Shown here piece by piece: positions 1-8,459 of a DNA stretch of 64,000 bases. Below the pieces are notes generated by a model. The model saw nothing but the letters and a program-made list of their open reading frames with translations, searched no databases and was not told where the DNA came from. The DNA comes from Campylobacter sp. RM10537 (GTDB taxonomy: Bacteria > Campylobacterota > Campylobacteria > Campylobacterales > Campylobacteraceae): contig NZ_CP059597.1 in the NCBI RefSeq assembly GCF_022369435.1, positions 1,178,001-1,242,000 of the forward strand, written 5' to 3'. How positions within the stretch are numbered: position 1 is the stretch's first letter; each line of letters opens with the position of its first letter. The position numbers and the translations under genes were made by a program.

Positions 1-755
1 TCTGCTTTTGCTGCACTTTTCGTAAATCTAGGATCTACAACAATAAGTTTTGCACCTCTTTCTTTAGCTTTTAAAAAATGTCTAAAACCTACAGGATGAT
101 TCACTGCAGGATTTGCACCAATGATAAAAATACACTTACTCTTTTGTATATCTCCAAGATGGTTTGTCATAGCACCATAACCAAATGTATTCGCCACACC
201 GGCGACTGTTGCGCTATGTCAAATTCTAGCTTGATGATCTACGTTATTGGTTCCAAAAAAAGCTGCAAATTTTCTTATATAATAAGCTTGTTCATTATTA
301 AGCTTTGCAGATCCTAAAAACATTACACTTTCAGGATTTTCTTTACGATAAGCAGCAAGTTTTTCTCCGATCTCGTTTAAAGCTTGCTCATAAGAAATAC
401 GTTTCCACTCTCCATTTTCTTTTTTCATAGGATATTTTAAACGCACATGAGAACGCACCATATCGATCATATCAGATCCTTTGCAACAGTGTCCACCTGA
501 GCTAACTGGGTGATCTTGAGCAATTTCTTGACGTACCCAAACTCCATTTTGTACTTCTGCAATAATTCCACAACCTACAGAACAAGCTGTACAGATTGTT
601 TTAATTTTTTTACTTCCTTCAAACGCTTCTTTTAATTCACTCTTGCTTGCTTCTCTAAGATTTTCACTTCTTGTAAGCAAAGGAGTAGCTAAACTAGAAA
701 GAGCTGCCATTTTTAAAAAATTACGACGATTAAGTTTTATATCAATATTCGACAT
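1..755 (-). CDS. fdhA: Formate dehydrogenase catalytic subunit, selenoprotein, 3' part outside window
   Basis: Periplasmic molybdo/tungsto-pterin enzyme that oxidises formate to CO2 and feeds the respiratory chain. The N-terminus has a Tat signal (RRNFLK, residues 11-16), then an Fe4S4 motif (CTACSVGCG). The frame meets TGA at 219-221 (codon 179) in the context QARI-U-HSATVAG, the classic selenocysteine site of this family, and continues open to the window edge with [13 protein letters not shown] and [13 protein letters not shown] therefore read the TGA as selenocysteine, not a stop. A stem-loop suited to a SECIS follows at once. The ATG overlaps the stop of the preceding small Tat gene (TAATG). 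About 251 codons are visible; family proteins are usually much longer, so most of the gene lies beyond the left edge. Confidence 0.93.
191..221 (-). promoter_or_regulatory. Selenocysteine UGA with bacterial SECIS-like hairpin
   Basis: The UGA codon (219-221) is followed 13 nt later on the minus strand by a perfect 5-bp stem, UCGCC pairing with GGCGA (201-205 with 191-195), closing the 5-nt loop GGUGU. A short apical stem with G/U in the loop just downstream of UGA is what SelB recognises in bacterial formate dehydrogenase mRNAs. The hairpin and spacing are seen; SelB binding is inferred. Confidence 0.75.
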
Positions 756-943
756 TACTCAGCCTTTATATAATAATTTTCCCAATTCGCACTTCTTTGA
801 AAAAGCACTTCTTTTTTCTTACTTTTACCTTTTACTATATCTTTATTTTCTTCCTTGGTAAAAGCTAAAGTGGTGCTAGGCAATAAACTAGCACTTCCTA
901 AAGCTAAAGCAGATTTTTTAAGAAATTCTCTACGATTTTGCAT
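755..943 (-). CDS. Small Tat-signal formate dehydrogenase-associated protein
   Basis: A 62-residue protein with a twin-arginine signal at its start (NRREFLKKSALALG), a hydrophobic stretch ending near TTLAF, then a short charged tail. It matches the small twin-arginine proteins found beside formate dehydrogenase genes in Campylobacterota. Its exact job is not established; a role in maturation or membrane association of FdhA is plausible. It overlaps the TorD-like gene upstream by 14 nt and shares a TAATG junction with fdhA, so the three are probably translationally coupled. Confidence 0.8.
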   Translation of the reverse strand: MQNRREFLKKSALALGSASLLPSTTLAFTKEENKDIVKGKSKKKEVLFQRSANWENYYIKAE

Positions 944-1607
944 TCACCCTCCTTTTTTTATTGGTTTCTCTTCTTAAAAATTCAGATCTTGAAAGATCAT
1001 TTTGAACTTTTTTAGAAGTAGTTTTTGAAACTTTACCAAGATTAAAACAAGATCTTTCAAATTCTATAAAAGTCGCAAGTATCTTTGCTACTTCTTTATA
1101 TAAATATGCTTTTTTATGTTCAAAAATAAACTTGATAAATTCATCAATATTTTGATGAATAAGTTTTTGAAACAATTCTTTTGCCAAATCATCTTCTTTT
1201 TGTTTTAAAAATTCACTCATTAATAAAAAACAAAATCCTATATTGTCTTCACTTTCTTTGAATTTCACTTCATTACGTCTTAAAATACTTTTTGAAAGAA
1301 TTTCTCTTACGCAAAGCAAAGCTTTTGAATTTTCAAAACCTTCTTCAATATATGAAAATGTTATAGGAATAGCATTTTTTAAAGATAAAAAAAGATCTTC
1401 ATATTCTTTAAAAAATAATTCCAAATTTTTTTGGGAATTTTGTAACAATAAATCAAAACTATCTAATAATTCTTCATCAAATGAATTTTCTTTCATTACA
1501 CCCAAACAACGATGCAAAGAATCTAAGTTTTGTTTAGAAAAAACAAAAAGATTGCCAAAAAATTGATAATAAAGACTTCTTGCTAATCTTAAATGTTCTA
1601 AATTCAT
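930..1607 (-). CDS. TorD/DmsD-family chaperone
   Basis: A 225-residue, mostly helical cytoplasmic protein of the TorD family. Such chaperones bind Tat signal peptides of molybdoenzymes and hold them until the cofactor is inserted. Visible hallmarks are the N-terminal helix LRLARSLYYQFFG and the acidic central segment EYEDLFLSL leading to a Pro (NAIPITFSYIEEG), the position of the family's usual acidic-proline motif. I chose ATG at 1607 over the TTG two codons upstream because an AGGG-type ribosome site lies just 5' of it. It is first in the fdh gene string, so its client is most likely FdhA. Confidence 0.82.
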   Translation of the reverse strand: MNLEHLRLARSLYYQFFGNLFVFSKQNLDSLHRCLGVMKENSFDEELLDSFDLLLQNSQKNLELFFKEYEDLFLSLKNAIPITFSYIEEGFENSKALLCVREILSKSILRRNEVKFKESEDNIGFCFLLMSEFLKQKEDDLAKELFQKLIHQNIDEFIKFIFEHKKAYLYKEVAKILATFIEFERSCFNLGKVSKTTSKKVQNDLSRSEFLRRETNKKRRVNAKS

Positions 1608-1897
1608 AATCAATACCCTAAGAAAATATTAGATTTGGTAGGAATAAAATATACTTTATTATGCAAATATGACTTAATATCGTTTTAAATCCCATATTTC
1701 ATTAGATTTTATCTTAGTATGATTTAAGTTAAAAAAAACTGAATTTTATCAATTTTTAATATAATTAAACATTAAAAATAACTAAAATTCATGATTTTAA
1801 AAAACATATTATTTAAAAAATCAAATATATAAAAATTTCAAAAAATCATTGTATAATTTAAGTTAAAAGATATTTTATGCAAAATAGAAATAATAAA

Positions 1898-3043
1898 TTA
1901 ATTCCTTTTTGCATAGTCTTCATAGGTGAATTTTCTTATAGTTTTAAAATTTTTGTTTTGATCTAAAAATATTAAATTAGGCAATCTTATGCCATTAAAG
2001 GTTGTATTTTTAACGATTGAATAATGAATTTGATCTAAAAACACAACCTTATCACCTCTTTTCAACTCTTTTTTAAAAGCATATTCCCCCATCACATCAC
2101 CTGCTAAGCAAGTATTACCTGTTAATAAATATGCTATTTCATCTTTTTCCAAGGAAGAAATATTCTCTGAATCTCTTGTACTTAAAATCCTAGCATTTTG
2201 AACTTCACTTGTATAGGGCATAATAATAGTATCTGGCATATGTGCTTCACTTGAAGTATCTAAAATAGCAATTTTCTTTTCATTTTCTATAAGATCAATC
2301 ACACTTGCTACAAGCACACCTGTTTGCCAACCTACGGCTTCACCTGGTTCTAAATACACTTTAACACCATATTTGTCACTAAATTTTTTACAAAGATCAA
2401 TAAGCTTTTGGACATTATAACCTTTTTTTGTGATATGATGACCTCCGCCAAAATTAACCCATTTCATGTTCTTAACCCACGAAGAAAAATTATTTTCAAA
2501 TACTTTTAAAACTTGTTCTAAAGCTTCTGCACTTTCTTCACAAAGAGCATGAAAGTGCAAACCTTCAATACCTCTTAAATTTGCATCTATTAGATCTTTA
2601 GCACGAATTCCAAGTCTAGAATATCTCCCACAAGGATTATAAAGTTCTTTTGGAGCCAAAGAAAACTCAAGATTACAACGAAGTCCAAGAGAATTTTTAG
2701 TGCATATATTTTTATATTTTTCAAACTGATATAAAGAATTAAAAACGATATGATGTGACAAAGAAGCAATAGTTTCGATTTCATCATCTTTAAAAGCTGG
2801 AGAATAAGTATGAATTTCTTTATCCATATATTCTTTAGCAAATTGTGCCTCCCAAAGTCCGCTACAAGTACAACCTTGCAAATATTCTCCAACAATTTTC
2901 ATTGCTCCTGAAAAAGCAAAACCTTTAAGAGCTAGTAAAATTTTTGCTCCACTCTTTTCGCCCACATAAGCTAAAAGTTCACAATTTTTGCGTAATTTAT
3001 CTTCCTCTAAAATATAAGCTGGAGTTTGAATTTTTTCATACAT
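1898..3043 (-). CDS. nspC: Carboxynorspermidine/carboxyspermidine decarboxylase
   Basis: PLP enzyme of the alanine-racemase/ornithine decarboxylase fold that makes spermidine or norspermidine from the carboxylated precursor; cytoplasmic. Length is 381 residues. ILLALKGFAF holds the PLP lysine, and WVNFGGGHHITKKGY and YLEPGEAVGWQTG are phosphate-binding loops. LLTGNTCLAGDVMGEY carries the catalytic cysteine region. An upstream in-frame extension exists, but ATG at 3043 is preceded by AAGGAAG and gives the family N-terminus (MYEKIQTPAYIL). It stands alone, with AT-rich spacers on both sides. The same gene sits between fdh and cueO in C. jejuni. Confidence 0.92.
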   Translation of the reverse strand: MYEKIQTPAYILEEDKLRKNCELLAYVGEKSGAKILLALKGFAFSGAMKIVGEYLQGCTCSGLWEAQFAKEYMDKEIHTYSPAFKDDEIETIASLSHHIVFNSLYQFEKYKNICTKNSLGLRCNLEFSLAPKELYNPCGRYSRLGIRAKDLIDANLRGIEGLHFHALCEESAEALEQVLKVFENNFSSWVKNMKWVNFGGGHHITKKGYNVQKLIDLCKKFSDKYGVKVYLEPGEAVGWQTGVLVASVIDLIENEKKIAILDTSSEAHMPDTIIMPYTSEVQNARILSTRDSENISSLEKDEIAYLLTGNTCLAGDVMGEYAFKKELKRGDKVVFLDQIHYSIVKNTTFNGIRLPNLIFLDQNKNFKTIRKFTYEDYAKRN

Positions 3044-3163
3044 AAATACTTCCTTATAATTTGCGAAATAATACCAAAAACAAGCCAAATTTTAAATAAT
3101 TTACTGAGCTTTTAAAAATAATGACTATAATACAATAATTTATCATTATAAGGAATTTTCATA

Positions 3164-4705
3164 ATGGACAGAAGACAATTTTTAAAATTAAATGCCTTAA
3201 GCTTAGCAAGTATTGGCATAGCCTATGGATCACCTATGCATCAAATGCATCATAGCAATACTCCTAATGCTATCAATACTTCTTTTATAAATTTCGCTCC
3301 TAGTGATCTTAAGCTTCTTAATAAAAATCAGTTTCCAAGTGGAAAAAAACTAAAAAAATTAACTTTGCTTAAAAATGAAAGTAAAGAAAAAAATTTTTTT
3401 CGCGCTACTATAGAAATTAAAGAAAGTCAAATAGAGTTTATCAAAGGTAAAAAAACCAAATGCTATACTTATAATGGCTTAATCCCTGGTCCAAAAATAG
3501 AAGTTTATGAAGGAGACACGGTTGAAATTTTAGTTAAAAATCAACTTAAAGAACCTACAACCATACACTGGCATGGCGTTCCTGTTCCACCTGATCAAGA
3601 TGGCAATCCGCATGATCCTATTTTAGCAGGAAAGGAAAAAATTTATCGTTTCACATTGCCTTTAAATTCTGCAGGTACATATTGGTATCACCCTCATCCT
3701 CATTATATCACTTCTAAGCAAGTTTATATGGGACTTGCTGGAATTTTCATAATCAAAGCTAGAAAAGATGCTTTATCTCATTTTAATGAAAAAGACTTAG
3801 TTTTTAGCGATCTAAGACTTGATGAAAATGCACAAATTCCTGAAAATACTTTAACGGATTGGTTAAATGGGAGAGAAGGAGAATTTGTTTTAATTAATGG
3901 ACAATACAAACCTAAAATTACTCTACAAGGCGAAAGAATTCGTCTTTATAATCTTTGCTCAGCAAGATATTTAAATTTAAAAATTCAAAATGCTAAATTT
4001 ATTTTAGTGGGCACTGATGGCGGACTCATAGAAAAACCTAGAATTGAAGAAGAATTATTTTTAGCTCCTGCTTCAAGAGTAGAAGTTTTTATACAAGCAA
4101 ATAAAACAGGAGAATTAAAACTAGAAAGTATTTATTATGATAGAGATAAAATGATGGTTAAAGAAAAGAAAGAAAATTTATTTTTAGCCCATATTAATAT
4201 AGAAAAAAATCCCGAAAATCTACCTTCTACTTTAAGAAAATTTGAAACCTTAAAAGATCCGCAAGATTTCAAAGAAATCATAATGAGTGAAGATCATCAC
4301 AAAATGCACGGTATGATGAAAAAAAACGAACAAGAGCAAAAAGCTGCTTTAGCCTCTATGTTTTTAATCAATAAAAAAACTTATGATTTAAACCGTATAG
4401 ATTTAATTTCAAAGGTTGGTGTTATTGAAGATTGGATTGTTATTAATGAGTCACATATGGATCATCCTTTTCATATACATGGAACACAATTTGAACTTAT
4501 TTCATCAAAACTAAATGGCACTATAAAAAAAGCTGAATTTAGAGCCTTAAGAGATACAATCAATGTTCGCCCAAAAGAAGAATTAAGACTAAGGATGAAA
4601 CAAGATTTTGTCGGACTTAGAATGTATCATTGTCATATCTTAGAACATGAAGATTTAGGTATGATGGGTAATTTAGAAGTAAAGGCAAATAATGATAAAA
4701 ATTGA
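3164..4705 (+). CDS. cueO: Tat-exported multicopper oxidase
   Basis: A 513-residue periplasmic multicopper oxidase that oxidises Cu(I), and probably Fe(II), protecting the cell from copper. A Tat signal (DRRQFLKLNALSLASIG) opens the protein. Copper ligands stand in the usual four blocks: HWHGVPVP, WYHPHPHY, DHPFHIHGTQF and MYHCHILEHEDLGMMG; the last holds the T1 copper Cys-His pair and axial Met. A Met/His-rich segment (HHKMHGMMKK, about residues 380-390) resembles the substrate copper-binding insert of CueO. A short Met/His cluster also follows the signal peptide. The start has AAGGAAT upstream. The 3' end overlaps moaD by 14 nt. Confidence 0.93.
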   Translation: MDRRQFLKLNALSLASIGIAYGSPMHQMHHSNTPNAINTSFINFAPSDLKLLNKNQFPSGKKLKKLTLLKNESKEKNFFRATIEIKESQIEFIKGKKTKCYTYNGLIPGPKIEVYEGDTVEILVKNQLKEPTTIHWHGVPVPPDQDGNPHDPILAGKEKIYRFTLPLNSAGTYWYHPHPHYITSKQVYMGLAGIFIIKARKDALSHFNEKDLVFSDLRLDENAQIPENTLTDWLNGREGEFVLINGQYKPKITLQGERIRLYNLCSARYLNLKIQNAKFILVGTDGGLIEKPRIEEELFLAPASRVEVFIQANKTGELKLESIYYDRDKMMVKEKKENLFLAHINIEKNPENLPSTLRKFETLKDPQDFKEIIMSEDHHKMHGMMKKNEQEQKAALASMFLINKKTYDLNRIDLISKVGVIEDWIVINESHMDHPFHIHGTQFELISSKLNGTIKKAEFRALRDTINVRPKEELRLRMKQDFVGLRMYHCHILEHEDLGMMGNLEVKANNDKN

Positions 4706-4913
4706 ATTTTTAGGACCTATTAATAAAGCTAGTTTGGAATTAGAAGTTAAAAATTTAAAAGAATTAAAAGAATTTTTAAAACAAGATGAAAGTTTAAAAA
4801 AATGGCTTGATCTTTGTGCGGTAGCTTTAAATGATGAAATCATCTTTGATGAAAATACAACTTTTAAAGATGGAGATAAAATAGCGCTTTTACCTCCTGT
4901 TGGTGGTGGTTAA
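4692..4913 (+). CDS. moaD: Molybdopterin synthase sulfur-carrier subunit
   Basis: A 73-residue ubiquitin-fold protein ending in the Gly-Gly tail (LLPPVGGG) that is adenylated and thiocarboxylated to carry sulfur to molybdopterin synthase. The start ATG lies within the cueO end, and the stop shares a base with the moaE start (TAATGG), so translation is probably coupled. The gene opens a run of molybdenum-cofactor genes (moaD, moaE, a GyrI-like gene, moeA). Their product would serve formate dehydrogenase, encoded at the left end of the window. Confidence 0.93.
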   Translation: MIKIEFLGPINKASLELEVKNLKELKEFLKQDESLKKWLDLCAVALNDEIIFDENTTFKDGDKIALLPPVGGG

Positions 4914-5356
4914 TGGAATACTTTTTACTTCACGAAGGTCCTTTAAATATCCCTGAAATTTATGCAAAATGGTATGAATTTAGCATCAAACAAAATTGCG
5001 GAGCCTTAATCACTTTTTGTGGTATAGTTAGAAATGATGATAAAGTAGAAGGTTTAAGTTTTGATATTTATAAACCTTTGCTTATCTCTTGGTTTAAAAA
5101 TTGGCAAGAAAAACTACAAAACGAACCTGCTTTTCTTTTATTTGCCCATTCAATTGGTGATGTAAAAGTTGGAGAAAGTTCATATTTTGCAGGTATTTTA
5201 AGTAAGCAAAGAAAATTAGGTTTAAAACTTATAAATGAATTTGTAGAAGATTTTAAAGCTAACGCGCCAATTTGGAAATATGATATTAAAAATGGTGAAA
5301 AAATTTATGCTCTAGATAGATCAAGCAAACTTTTAGGAGCTGGAATTTTATCATGA
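4913..5356 (+). CDS. moaE: Molybdopterin synthase catalytic subunit
   Basis: The 147-residue large subunit of molybdopterin synthase; with MoaD it turns precursor Z (cPMP) into molybdopterin in the cytoplasm. Family signs are GALITFCGIVRNDDKVEGLSF near residue 30, FAHSIGDVKVGESSYFAGI in the centre, and a late basic/acidic stretch with APIWKYDIKNGEK, the active-site lysine region. It overlaps the next gene by 4 nt (ATGA). Confidence 0.93.
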   Translation: MEYFLLHEGPLNIPEIYAKWYEFSIKQNCGALITFCGIVRNDDKVEGLSFDIYKPLLISWFKNWQEKLQNEPAFLLFAHSIGDVKVGESSYFAGILSKQRKLGLKLINEFVEDFKANAPIWKYDIKNGEKIYALDRSSKLLGAGILS

Positions 5357-5769
5357 TTAAACAAATTCAAGAATTTTCTATTTTTGGAATCACAACTTCA
5401 ACCAATAAAAAACTAGAAAGCGATAAACAAACTTCGAAAATCTTCCCTTTATGGAAAGATTTTCATCGTATTTTTGGTGCCCCAGATGAAATTTATAGCG
5501 TTTATTATGATTATAAAGATTTGGAATTTAAAATTGGCGTAGGAGTAAAAATACCTTGTCAAAATGCAGAAAAAATTCTTATAAAAAGTGGTTCTTATAT
5601 CGTTTTCGAAGACTTTGGACAACCTGAAATAATCGTACCAAAAATTTGGTCTAAAATTGAAATATTTTTCAAAAATTCAGATATAAAAAGGGCTTTTTTG
5701 ACCGATTTTGAATACTACACTTCCCATAAAACTCAAATTTATATCAGTATTAAGGATAATCAATGCTAA
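5353..5769 (+). CDS. GyrI-like small-molecule-binding protein
   Basis: A 138-residue protein resembling the GyrI-like/AraC effector-binding fold: a central IKSGSYIVFEDFG segment, then a Trp-containing helix (VPKIWSKIEIFF), and the closing strand pair FEYYTSHKTQIYISIK. No DNA-binding domain is present, so it is a stand-alone ligand-binding module. It is embedded in the moa/moe operon, overlapping moaE by 4 nt and moeA by 7 nt. I do not recall a gene at this position in the C. jejuni reference. A role in sensing or carrying a small molecule is inferred from the fold only. Confidence 0.6.
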   Translation: MIKQIQEFSIFGITTSTNKKLESDKQTSKIFPLWKDFHRIFGAPDEIYSVYYDYKDLEFKIGVGVKIPCQNAEKILIKSGSYIVFEDFGQPEIIVPKIWSKIEIFFKNSDIKRAFLTDFEYYTSHKTQIYISIKDNQC

Positions 5770-6953
5770 TTTCTTATGAAGAAAGTTTAAAAATTTTACA
5801 TTCTCATATAAAAAGTTATGAAAGAATAGAAAAAATAGCACTCACTCAATGTTTAGGACGTATCTTAGCCTGTGATATTAAAGCTCTTAAAAATCAACCA
5901 GAAATGGAAACTTCGGCTATGGATGGCTATGCGATTAAATTTGAAGACCAAAATAAAGCTTTAAAAATTTTAGGCTCAACTCCTGCAGGCACCATGCCAC
6001 AATTTGAAGTGACAAATGGAACTTGTGTTAAAACTTTTACAGGCTCTTTGATGAGTTTAGGAAGTGATACGCTTGTTCCGGTTGAAAATGTCCGTATAGA
6101 AAAAGATCAAATTTTGATAGAAAAAAGTGTTAAAAAAGGTTTTGCGGTTAGAAAAATTGGAGAAAATTATAAAAAAGATGAAATTTTACTCAAAAAAGGC
6201 ACAAAATTAAATTATAGCGAAATTGCACTTTTAGCAGAATTAGGCTTTTTTCACATCAGCGTTTTTGTAAAACCAATCATTGGAGTTTTAAGCAGCGGTA
6301 GCGAAATCAAAGATCTAGGGGAAACTTTAGATAATCCTGCTCAAATTCGCTCTTCTAATCACATCGCTATTGCCAATTTAGCCAAAAATTTAGCTTGCGA
6401 TACAAGGGTTTTTCCACTTTTAAAAGACGATGAAAAAGCAACGTTAGCAACTTTAAAAAGTGCTTTAGAGTCTTGTGATATTTTAATCACAACAGGCGGA
6501 GTCTCCATGGGGGATTTTGATTTTTTAAAAGGTGCCATCAAAGAGTATGAAATCATCATTGATAAAGTAGATATCAAACCAGGACGCCACATCAAAATCG
6601 CTAAAGCAAATCATAAATTCATCATTGCCTTACCTGGTTTTCCATACTCTGCTATGGTGATGTTTAATCTTTACGCAAGAGAGATTTTAAACTCTTGGTT
6701 GTGCCAAGAAAAAGATTATATCACTAAAGCTTTCTTGCAAGGAAGTTATACAAAAAAAACGCCTTATTTGGAATTTGTTGCTTGTAATGTAGAATTTAAA
6801 GAAGGGCGTATTTTGGTCAATTTAGAAGGAAAAAAAGAAGGTTCTAGCGCGATCATTAACAACCTAAATCACAAAGCTGCATTAATGATTGTTCCTAAAG
6901 AATGTGAAATTTTAGAAAATGAGAGTTTGGTTGATATAGTTTTTATGCCTTAA
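5763..6953 (+). CDS. moeA: Molybdopterin molybdenumtransferase
   Basis: A 396-residue MoeA that inserts molybdate (or tungstate) into adenylylated molybdopterin. Domains run in family order: an N-terminal METSAMDGYAIK segment, the central MoCF-binding domain with VLSSGSEIKDLGE and ILITTGGVSMGDFDFLK, then ALPGFPYSAMVMFN and a C-terminal beta domain. The start overlaps the GyrI-like gene by 7 nt. A second MoeA elsewhere on the chromosome is usual in Campylobacter. The stop codon overlaps, base for base, the end of a convergent broken small gene. Confidence 0.93.
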   Translation: MLISYEESLKILHSHIKSYERIEKIALTQCLGRILACDIKALKNQPEMETSAMDGYAIKFEDQNKALKILGSTPAGTMPQFEVTNGTCVKTFTGSLMSLGSDTLVPVENVRIEKDQILIEKSVKKGFAVRKIGENYKKDEILLKKGTKLNYSEIALLAELGFFHISVFVKPIIGVLSSGSEIKDLGETLDNPAQIRSSNHIAIANLAKNLACDTRVFPLLKDDEKATLATLKSALESCDILITTGGVSMGDFDFLKGAIKEYEIIIDKVDIKPGRHIKIAKANHKFIIALPGFPYSAMVMFNLYAREILNSWLCQEKDYITKAFLQGSYTKKTPYLEFVACNVEFKEGRILVNLEGKKEGSSAIINNLNHKAALMIVPKECEILENESLVDIVFMP

Positions 6954-7148
6954 GTTACTGGGTGGTAAGTAATTTGATGGCCTTTTTCATCGTAAGTATA
7001 GATTGCTCTATCTCTTTTTATGCTGACAGTAGAATTAGTAAATCCTATTAATAATCAGTTTAGGATTAAATGGCCTGGGATAAAGTTGTTTATTTCCATC
7101 ATAAACATATAATAAAGATCCTTTAATTGTCACTAAAGCAATAGCCAT
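6950..7148 (-). pseudogene. Frameshifted small hypothetical gene
   Basis: ATG at 7148 is preceded by a strong AAGGAGAA site and opens MAIALVTIKGSLLYVYDG, running 37 codons to TAA. In the +1 frame the reading continues without break through STVSIKRDRAIYTYDEKGH to a TAA at 6950-6952. The 199-nt span is one base off a multiple of three, so a single-base indel near 7038-7050 best explains the break. The intact product would be about 66-67 residues and is of unknown function. The strong ribosome site with a split frame suggests recent inactivation. Confidence 0.6.
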
Positions 7149-7278
7149 AATTTTCTCCTTAATGATAAAATCGAACGCAATGCTATCAAAAAAAAATCAA
7201 GTGCTTTTACTTAAAAAACTGGTTTATAAAATTAAGAAATGACTTTTATAAATTAATGAAAAAATATCAAAACAAATT

Positions 7279-8316
7279 TTAATCAAGCAATTGCTTTAGC
7301 CTGTCCAAACATTCCTCAATGATTTCATCAATCTCTTGCTTACTTAACTCTTTTTGTGGTTTTGGGATAAAAACATAATTTTTATTAAAAGTTGGCCATT
7401 GCTCATCATCCTTATAAGGATATAAACCTATGCTTGGAATTTCAAGATTGGTAGCAAGGTGAATCGTTCCTGTGCTAGGACTGATAAGGCATTTAGAATA
7501 ATAAAGCAAAGCAGCTAAATTTAAAATATCCTCATCATTTTTAAAAATAAAAATTTGTTTATTTAACAAAGTATCTAAGCTATTTATTTGCTCCATAAAT
7601 TCTTGATGGACTGCTTCGTAAGTAGGAATAATAACTTTTTTCATCAAACTAGCTTTACAAATTAAAGCGATGTAATCTTGAATGCTTAGATTATAAGGTG
7701 TTGAAACAGCAAAAGGATTAATTATGATAAAATCTTTTTCTTTTAACTTGTAAGAATTTAAGAAATTTTGAATAAAAATTTGATTTTTAGTTGGAATTTT
7801 AATCCTGGTATTAAAACATAAATTTTTAATTTTTTCATCATAAAGCTTTGGATTGATTTTTCTTGCATAATAAAGAAATTTTGCTCTCTCGCTTCTATCT
7901 TTAAAAAATCTCTTAATAAAACTAATATTGATAGTAATACAACGAGGACTTAGAAAACTTAGCCATTTAAGACGAATTATAATGCGTTTGACATTGGTTT
8001 GAAGTAAAAATTTAACTAAAAAGCTTTTTGTATGAAATGCTATTAAATAATCGCAATAAAAAGAATTGATTTGTTTTAAAACTTGCTGATTTCCTCCTCT
8101 TGCGGCGAAATCAATAATTTCAACTTTATCTATAAAATCAAAATTTTCTAATAATTTTTGAGTATTTTTCGCACCAAATACAATAACCTTTGCCTTAAAA
8201 ATAGTTTTTATAGCATAAAGCATATCCAAAGTTGCAACCATATCTCCTATACCATAAGGGCAATAATACCCTACGCAAAGTTGCTTATACCCCCCCCGTA
8301 AATCTATATTTTTCAT
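7279..8316 (-). CDS. GT9-family glycosyltransferase (heptosyltransferase-like), phase-variable
   Basis: A 345-residue protein resembling glycosyltransferase family 9 (ADP-heptose:LPS heptosyltransferases). It has an N-terminal Rossmann segment (GYYCPYGIGDMVATLDML, residues 16-33) and the C-terminal nucleotide-sugar signature SPSTGTIHLATNLEIPSIGLYP. It would act at the cytoplasmic face on lipooligosaccharide core or another glycan; the acceptor is unknown. Codons 7-9 are CGG-GGG-GGG, a run of eight G. With G8 the frame is open (ON); gain or loss of one G would truncate it within a few codons. The ATG has a GGAGAT-type site upstream. As I recall, the C. jejuni CRISPR locus lies at about this chromosomal position. 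Confidence 0.85.
   Translation of the reverse strand: MKNIDLRGGYKQLCVGYYCPYGIGDMVATLDMLYAIKTIFKAKVIVFGAKNTQKLLENFDFIDKVEIIDFAARGGNQQVLKQINSFYCDYLIAFHTKSFLVKFLLQTNVKRIIIRLKWLSFLSPRCITINISFIKRFFKDRSERAKFLYYARKINPKLYDEKIKNLCFNTRIKIPTKNQIFIQNFLNSYKLKEKDFIIINPFAVSTPYNLSIQDYIALICKASLMKKVIIPTYEAVHQEFMEQINSLDTLLNKQIFIFKNDEDILNLAALLYYSKCLISPSTGTIHLATNLEIPSIGLYPYKDDEQWPTFNKNYVFIPKPQKELSKQEIDEIIEECLDRLKQLLD
8290..8297 (-). repeat. G8 homopolymer, slipped-strand phase-variation tract
   Basis: Eight C on the plus strand (G8 in the coding sense) lie about 20 nt inside the glycosyltransferase gene. Poly-G tracts of about 8-11 in surface-glycan genes are the known contingency loci of Campylobacter. In this assembly the tract leaves the gene in frame. 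Confidence 0.85.
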
Positions 8317-8459
8317 TGTTTATCTCCTTTTCTTAATTAATACATTCACATAAAAACATTTCAATTGTATCATCTTTAGCAATTTTATCAAAATTTTTGG
8401 AAACTTTTGTATATAAAATTTCATACATTTGGGTACATAAGGCATCGTAATAATTGCTT

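Noticed and set aside
219-755. fdhA as a truncated 178-residue pseudogene
   Set aside because: The stop is a UGA in the conserved selenocysteine context with a SECIS-like hairpin, and the frame stays open to the edge.
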